Positions 6,686-12,452 of a stretch of DNA of 12,452 bases are shown piece after piece. This DNA comes from Pseudozyma flocculosa PF-1. Taxonomy: Eukaryota; Basidiomycota; Ustilaginomycetes; Ustilaginales; Ustilaginaceae. Each line of letters begins with the position of its first letter. Positions within the stretch are counted from its first letter, which is position 1. Both the position numbers and the translations under genes were made by a program. The stretch lies in contig NW_006920873.1 in the NCBI RefSeq assembly GCF_000417875.1, positions 901,318-913,769 on the forward strand, read 5' to 3'. The notes under the pieces were generated by a model. That model had not been told where the DNA came from. It saw only the letters and a list, made by a program, of their open reading frames with translations, and searched no databases.

Positions 6686-9114
6686 CTAGGTGGTGGCGGC
6701 GGTGGTGGCGGCGGCGACCGGTTTGGTCGCCTTGAAGCGGACCACGATGCCGAGCGTAAAGGGCAGCCGGGCGTCGGTGACGGTGAGCTCGTCGCCCTCG
6801 TCGACGAGGTCGCGCAGCGGCTTGGCCAGGTTGGGCCGCGTGGCCTCCTCGAGCTGCGGCGGCGCCTGGTAGTAGATGGGCTTGCCGTCGAGCGAGAGCG
6901 AGGGCTTGGTGATCTGCCTGTGCGGTCGGTGCGGCGGGCCGATGAGGACAAGACGGGTTAGGAGAGGACAGGAGAGGAGAGGACCAGTGGTCAGGCAACC
7001 GGTCGAACATCGTGCGGGGCAGCCGCGACGGGGGCAGCTAGCTGACACTCACAGGTCGGCCAGCTCGCGCAGGCGCTCGACGAGGTCCTCGAGCTTGGCG
7101 TCGGCGTCGACGTCGAGGGCGCGGCTCTCGCCGCCGCACACGGGGCAGTCGGGCCGCTTGTCGTGCTCAAACGTGTACGTGTAGACGCTGTCGTTGCCCG
7201 TGAACATCATGTAGTTGTTGAGGTAGGGTGCCGCCGTCGTGGCAAACTTGAACGCCTCTTGCACGCACGCCGCTGCGAGGGGGGGCAGTCCAGGCCGGGC
7301 GGTCAGGGAGGCAAAGGGTCAGTACATCGATCCGCGTCGCCTCGGTGGGCTGCTGGTGGGCTGCGCCTGACAGGCGGGCTAAGGACCGAGCGCAGCCTGG
7401 GATACGAAAGGCACCGAGGACAGGAGCGAGGCCGCGGACCCACCTGCGATGATGGCATTGGTGCTGGCAATGGCCGGGATGATGTTCTTGACGACGCCCT
7501 GCGTCAGTGCATACGTGACGCCCGAAATGTCAAATTGCTTGGCGCGCGCGCTCGCGTGCTCGAGCAGCCAGGAAATGTGCTCTGGGTCGTCGTTGTCGAG
7601 CTTCTTGTCTGCAGCGGCGGGATGGAGGAAGAAGGGAGGGGAACAGGGGCAGCAGGTCGTCGGCGAGGAGGCGTCAGAGGGACGGAGAGCGGGACTGGCC
7701 TCGACCATGCTGGAACCCGTCGCTGCGCCGCCGCGACAAACGCACCTCCAAAGACGCGCGGCCACTCGAGCACGCTGGCCCATTCGATGCAGTGCTCGGG
7801 CAAGCGGGGCGTGTTGGCGATGGTGCAGATCGGGTAGGTCGTCTGCTTGTTGAGCATGTCCAGGCTGCACTCGTAGCACGATGTGATCGTCGGCAGAATG
7901 ACGCGCGCCTGGCCCTTGAAGCCCTCGGTGCCGCCGTCGATGAGCGGCTTGAGCGACTCGGGGTCGTCGGAGTCGACCAGGTTGACCAGGGTCGCATTGA
8001 TCCAGCGGCGCGCATCGACCTGGTCGCGGAGCGGGGCGCCGCAATAGCGGCGACGACGGTGGTCAGCATGCGGAGTCGTCCTGGCCCGGTCGCGACGTGG
8101 TTCCGGTTCGCACTCACCGAGTCGAGGCCGCAGATGACAATGTTGAACTGCATGTAGAAGGCGTCGTCCTTGTCCTGGATCTTGCCGTGGAAGCTATTGG
8201 CTCGTGCGGGGAGAAGTAGAGCCGTGCCGCGGTCAGCGCCAGCGTCCCATGGCGATACGCTCGAGGGCTGCATGGCGGCGGCGTCGTCTACTCACGGCGT
8301 CACCTTGACTCCCGGCACCCGCTTCTCGACAAACTCGGCCGCCACAGTCGCCTTTGGCCTGCCCACGTCGCGCTCGCTGAAGTGTGCGTTGGTGAGCACC
8401 GGAGCAGGCAGAGATGCGGCGATCAGCGCTGAGTAAGAGGCGAGGCCGAAAGGGCACCCTACGCGCCGAAGTCCGCACCGGCAGCGCAGTACTCACCGGA
8501 AGAGGAACTGGCGGTTAAGATTGGACACGTCGATGGTGTCCATGTCGATGACGTGTATGTCGCGAAAGCCCGAGAGGGCGAGGTTGGAGAGGATCTCGCA
8601 TCCGAGACCGCCGGCGCCAATCACAAGGATCTTGCATTGGTCGCGGAGAAACGACTTGACGCTGGGCACGGGGCGGTGTGCAGACGGGGAAGGAGGGCGG
8701 GCGAAGTGATGTCGGGTCAGGCCGTCGTCCCCGACTGCCACTCAAAGCATGTAGCCCGACCTACTTACGTGGTGCCGGCCTGGAATGCTTCGTCGGTGTA
8801 TGCTGCGGAGTGAGAAGCGAGGGCAATGGGCAGGCGAGGAGATGGCAGCGATCAGACAAAGGGCAAGGAGGCCAAGAGACAGCGAGAAAATGGGAGGCAG
8901 TGGCGGTGGCGGAGGCGCTCGAAAGGAGAGAATGATCTGGACAGGGCAAATGCAGGCTCAAGGCCATAGAGCAAGCCTCGCAGGATATCCAGGGGGAGAG
9001 CGAGGTGCACTTACGGCCTGGCCGATCGAGAAGCTTGTCGACGTGGGCGAACCTTGCCGGCCAGTCGGTCGAGGGTCCTCCAGACGATGCGCTAGCGACA
9101 GCCAGGTCGGCCAT
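6686..9114 (-). CDS. UBA3: NEDD8-activating enzyme E1 catalytic subunit UBA3, nine exons
   Basis: With its partner ULA1/NAE1 (not in this window), UBA3 adenylates NEDD8, holds it as a thioester and passes it to UBC12 for cullin neddylation. Exons (minus strand): 9114-9015, 8802-8769, 8661-8497, 8376-8296, 8193-8118, 8019-7746, 7608-7444, 7272-7053, 6917-6686; total 1347 bp, 448 residues, close to the family's roughly 440-460. The nucleotide-binding loop GAGGLG is at 60-65, IDMDTID at 83-89 and NLNRQFLFR at 92-100. [14 protein letters not shown] is at 178-191. The zinc cysteines are CYEC (200-203) and CPVC (341-344). The catalytic cysteine is Cys217 in [34 protein letters not shown] precedes the end of exon 7. 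The C-terminal ubiquitin-fold domain that recruits UBC12 starts near 372 with exon 9. The start context GCCATGG is strong and no in-frame ATG lies upstream. Every key residue is present. Confidence 0.96.
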
Positions 9115-9545
9115 GGCGGGCAGTGTTGAGCAGGGAAAAGGAAGCGAATTGCGATGCGAGGCTGTGCTCGAGGATCGAGGCGATGCTGAGCCGGACCGAG
9201 ACGAGGTGACGGTAGAGAGAAGAGGTCGGCTCGAAATCAGACGAGATGAGCCGTCTAAGCGTCCGTTGAGAGGAGGTCGAAGAGGCCGAGGGGCCAAGAA
9301 AAGAGGCCGGCTAGGTGATGGCGAGAAGGCCGAAGAGGAAGCTTGCAGCGAGACGGGTCGAGTCCGACGAGGGTAGCAGTCTTAGTAGCAGGCAAGGCGC
9401 GGGGATGCTGGTGGAAGGAAGGCTTTCGGATCAGCCGCCGGCTGGTCCGCTTTCTCGGAGCTCGGTCGTGGCGCGGGCGCTGGCCAAAAGGCAGGCGAGC
9501 GTTTGACTCGCCAGCCAAAGTGGAGGCTTGCCCGCCCGCCCACAC

Positions 9546-9563
9546 GCCAGCCAGCCAGCCAGC
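9546..9563 (+). repeat. (GCCA) microsatellite, 4.5 copies
   Basis: Perfect GCCA units lie about 440 bp upstream of the UBA3 start, within the gene-free region. Confidence 0.8.
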
Positions 9564-9659
9564 AGGCCCGTGCGTGCGCTTTCAGCCTCACCCGGCCGCT
9601 CCTGGCGCCGGTCAAGGAGAAAAAGAGAGATCGGGGCCACCATCGTTTGGAGACTCGTC

Positions 9660-9682
9660 CCCGATTTGAACTTCGAATCGGG
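9660..9682. other. 23-bp near-perfect palindrome
   Basis: CCCGATTTGAA and TTCGAATCGGG are reverse complements except for one position and are separated by a single C. It lies in the presumed upstream region of UBA3, about 550 bp from the start. It could be a protein binding site. No named motif is claimed. Confidence 0.6.
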
Positions 9683-12120
9683 TCTCGGCAGCAAGGCGTG
9701 CCTGCCAAGCCCGACTGCCCGCGCCAAGGCCAGAGGCAGGGACCCCCATGCGCACTTTCCCCCCTCCGCCGGCCAGCATCTCGTTCCCCCGCAATCGGCT
9801 GTTTACATCAGATAGACGGGCAGACAGGCAGACAGATGGAGGTGGGGTGCGGATCTATGGAGAGCGCGCCTGCTCTGTTGCTGCCTTGCTTTGCCTTTGT
9901 CTTGTGGCCAACGGCTAGTGGACCGACCGCGCATTCCTCTGATCACACGAGCAGATCCGTCCCGCGTGGTCGTCTGTCCCTCTCTTCAGCGCCTCTGTGT
10001 GAGATGAACGCGTCGACGAGACGGCGGGCCCACGTCGTCTCCTCGCCGTCGAGATCCAAGGACGCTCGGCAGACGGGAGAGGCCTGGCCGCAGCAGCGAG
10101 CGCGCTCTGCCTCTCCCGTGCCCAGACAGCACCGCTCTGCCCACCAGCATGGCTTGGCAGCTACCGGTACCTCCTCCCGCTGGTGCAACACCAGCAGACC
10201 AGCGCTGCTCCGACACACGCGTGATCAGCTGAGCAGTCGGTCTGCGACGCCAGCTTGACGCAAGCAGGGGCAAGGGGCAGGGGTGGACTGGGCCAGGAGC
10301 AGGGACAGAGGCACAGAGCCTGGTCGCCTCGACGCGGATGCGTGCGTGTGGGGTGCGTGTTTGGGCTTACCTCGTCCGCCTCTATCTCTTGGCGCTGTCG
10401 GATATGAGACTCCGCTTGGTCTTGCCTGCCTGCTCCGAAGCCGGAGCAAGAGCCCAGCGGGCCAGCACGCGGCCGACACAGAGGCATGGGCTCGGGCGCG
10501 CGGCCAGGCCTGGCACAGTGCCCATTCGGGTACAGCCTCCCGGGGACCCGCCCAGATCTTGGCGGGATCGCCGAAGCGGAATGGAAGCGTCGGTCGAAGC
10601 TTCCGCACAGGGAACCGCCTGCCTGCTCGCTCGACTCATCTCTGAAGGCTGGCTCAGAGATCGACAAAGTCTCGCGCAACTGCTCACGTTTGGCTTGCCG
10701 TAGCCTCTCCTTGATCGACGCGCCGATTCCACACGCCAGCTGAGGCTGGTTGTTGACATCGACGACAAGGCAGGTTGGCGCCGGCCTCTGGCCTGCGTGT
10801 CGACGAGTAGTAGTGTGCAAGGAACCAGGCAGGGGCGTGGGAGAGAGTCCAGACCGGGCCTCGCTTCCGAACCCGACGCATCGACATCCGGTCCGCTTCG
10901 GCTCCTGCCTGCATCTGGCATGCTGCCCTGCGCTGCTTGGTGATCAGCGCAGCGCCAGGCAGACAGGCAGGCGGGCAAGGTCTGCTCGCCCGAGACGCAC
11001 CGGGGCCGGTCGTTGGGACGCCATGATCGACGGGGACAGCGCGTGACGGCAGGGCCAGGCTGCGGGGCCAGCATTCCGTGCAGCATTCCCGAACGTCGAA
11101 GATCCGATGGGGGGCAGCGACGGGCGGCGACGGCGGCGGTGGGTGTTGACTGATCTGCAAGCTCGACCCGACGCGAACAGCGGCAGATTCGATACGGTAC
11201 CGGCACGGACCGACCTCGGGATGGCACTACGCTGGAGGCGGGGCTGGCGTCGACGCACGTCGAGCCAGACTGGCTTGGCAGATGGATCTCCCAGTAGGCA
11301 GGCTGCCTCGCGGTAGCTGTGCGGAAGACCGGCTCTGGCACCTGACCCTTCGCGACCGCTCACTCGCCGACTCCAACGTCTTCGGGCCGAATCGAGAGCG
11401 CAGACAAAAGGAGCGCGAAGAATCAATCTGAGCCGTCCATCGATCACAAAGGATAGGTGGTGTGTCCAGATATGCGGGATGAGACTTCGCCTCGCTCCGA
11501 CCGGGAGACGGCGACGGAGCCGGCTCACCTTTCGTCGCAGACTCGTCGCAAAAACGGACGGTGGAAGTCCGGAGGCCTCGAGGCATACGCACGCACGCGC
11601 CGCTTGTCTATCTCTTCCTTGCTTGCTTGCCTGCTGGCTGTATGGCTTGCCTTCTGCGAGCTCTGTTGAGCTGCCAGGGGTTCCCGCGTGCGTGCGTCTG
11701 CAGCCGCCGGGTGGCTTTGACCTGCGCAGCCTGCCGTACAAGCGCGCGTCGGGCGACGTGGTGAGGGGTCCTTCAGCCGACGCCCGATACCGACCGAAGC
11801 GTGCCTGCTTGCGAGGTGGCGGCAGGCAAATGCTTTGTCGACCTGTCGTACATAAGCCGCCGCGCCTGGGGCTGCGTCGGCAGCATTCCGCGCGCGCCGC
11901 CGCCGATGGTCGAGGGTTGCCACGGCGACGTCAAGCAGCGTAAGCACGCGCGGTGACGACGAGCAGTCGGGGGCCGCCAGGCATGACCGCAATAATATCT
12001 GCAGGCCACGACGATTTTCGGCAGAGATAGAGCTCGTGGCGATGCGTAAGGTCGTCGGAGCCTGCCGCCCAGGATCGGGCCGATCCGCCCCCAGCGAGCA
12101 GCGACGACCCCCAGCTTAGG

Positions 12121-12145
12121 CAGGCCAGGCCAGGCCAGGCCAGGC
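12121..12145 (+). repeat. (CAGGC)5 microsatellite
   Basis: Five perfect CAGGC units in the gene-free right-hand region. Confidence 0.85.
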
Positions 12146-12389
12146 CGATCGGCAAATCGCGGCGGAACAGCGCGCAGAAGACAGCCGGAGTCGGGGCGTC
12201 GAAGCACGAAACCGGTCGCGACTTGGACGGCCCTGCCAGCCAGCGTCGACGTGCGCTGCTGTGCTTATTGTGCTGTGCTGTGCTGCACTGCGCTCTGCCC
12301 ACTGTACCACTCTGGACGCGCCGGGATTCCGGGTACGGACCTCTCTCTTGTCGTGGCGTGCGGCACGAGCAGGGCCGAAATGGAAAGTT

Positions 12390-12452
12390 CCTGCCCGCCT
12401 GCCCGCCTGCCCGCCTGCCCGCCTGCCCGCCTGCCCGCCTGCCCGCCTGCCC
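12390..12452 (+). repeat. (CCTGCCCG) octamer tandem repeat running off the window
   Basis: Nearly eight perfect 8-bp units reach the last base, so the array probably continues beyond the window and its true length is unknown. Confidence 0.93.

Larger units (their letters stand above)
9115..12452. other. 3.3 kb with no supported gene
   Basis: The first few hundred bases are the UBA3 promoter side; no TATA box is seen there. The rest has several long open frames on both strands, but their translations are Arg/Ser/Pro/Ala/Cys-rich, overlap one another, and match no family that I recognise. I found no tRNA with paired arms, no rRNA and no transposon protein. Short simple repeats are scattered: GCCA, GACA/GGCA around 9817-9834 and 10955-10975, CAGGC, TGCTG at 12271-12285 and CCTGCCCG. 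A gene on this side known only from transcripts could be missed. Confidence 0.55.

Noticed and set aside
9655..9690. tRNA B-box on the minus strand (GTTCAAATC)
   Set aside because: The flanking bases do not form the five-pair T arm and no acceptor or D arm is found. The pattern is explained by the palindrome.
10382..11341. A 319-codon minus-strand open frame in the right-hand region
   Set aside because: No recognisable domain, low-complexity Arg/Ser/Pro composition, and overlap with equally long frames on both strands.
12390..12452. Telomeric repeat at the right end
   Set aside because: The CCTGCCCG unit does not resemble TTAGGG or other fungal telomere repeats, and the window edge is arbitrary.
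1..12452. A defence island, mobile element or secondary-metabolite cluster
   Set aside because: The four genes found are unrelated housekeeping or single-enzyme genes. No transposase, integrase, reverse transcriptase, synthase or nuclease motif was seen in any frame.

Overview
The window looks like GC-rich nuclear DNA of an intron-rich fungus, probably a basidiomycete (for example Ustilaginomycotina or Microbotryomycetes). That placement is inference. It rests on the high GC content, many short introns (98-212 bp) with GTRNGN donors and CAG/TAG acceptors, frequent CTGAC/CTAAC branch-point-like motifs, and four genes that each translate cleanly only after splicing. No bacterial, viral or transposon gene was recognised.

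Layout, left to right. 1-133: the end of a pyrimidine-rich intron. 134-463 (+): the last exon of guanylate kinase. 780-1684 (-): a two-exon protein-L-isoaspartate O-methyltransferase, tail-to-tail with guanylate kinase. 1685-3292: a divergent intergenic region with several simple repeats, a TATA box and a 14-copy heptamer minisatellite. 3293-5836 (+): an 11-exon alpha/beta-hydrolase of 409 residues with a predicted signal peptide. 5837-6685: a convergent intergenic region with a long pyrimidine tract and a hairpin. 6686-9114 (-): a nine-exon gene for UBA3, the catalytic subunit of the NEDD8-activating enzyme, 448 residues. 9115-12452: about 3.3 kb without a gene that I can support.

All three complete gene models close in frame at every junction: 771, 1230 and 1347 coding bases. 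The genes are unrelated housekeeping or enzyme functions: GMP phosphorylation, repair of isoaspartyl damage, a secreted or ER-entering hydrolase of unknown substrate, and cullin neddylation. They are not an operon or a pathway cluster. Their arrangement (convergent, divergent, convergent) is ordinary for a compact fungal genome.

I found no convincing new multi-gene system. The strongest oddity is the hydrolase gene. Its nucleophile-elbow serine lies in an 11-nt exon and the elbow motif itself is split by an intron. A second exon is only 19 nt, and another intron is a stop-free multiple of three. Other points of interest are the heptamer array in the presumed 5' leader of that gene, CGA runs lying against splice sites in two unrelated genes, and the long right-hand region of open but non-coding-looking DNA.
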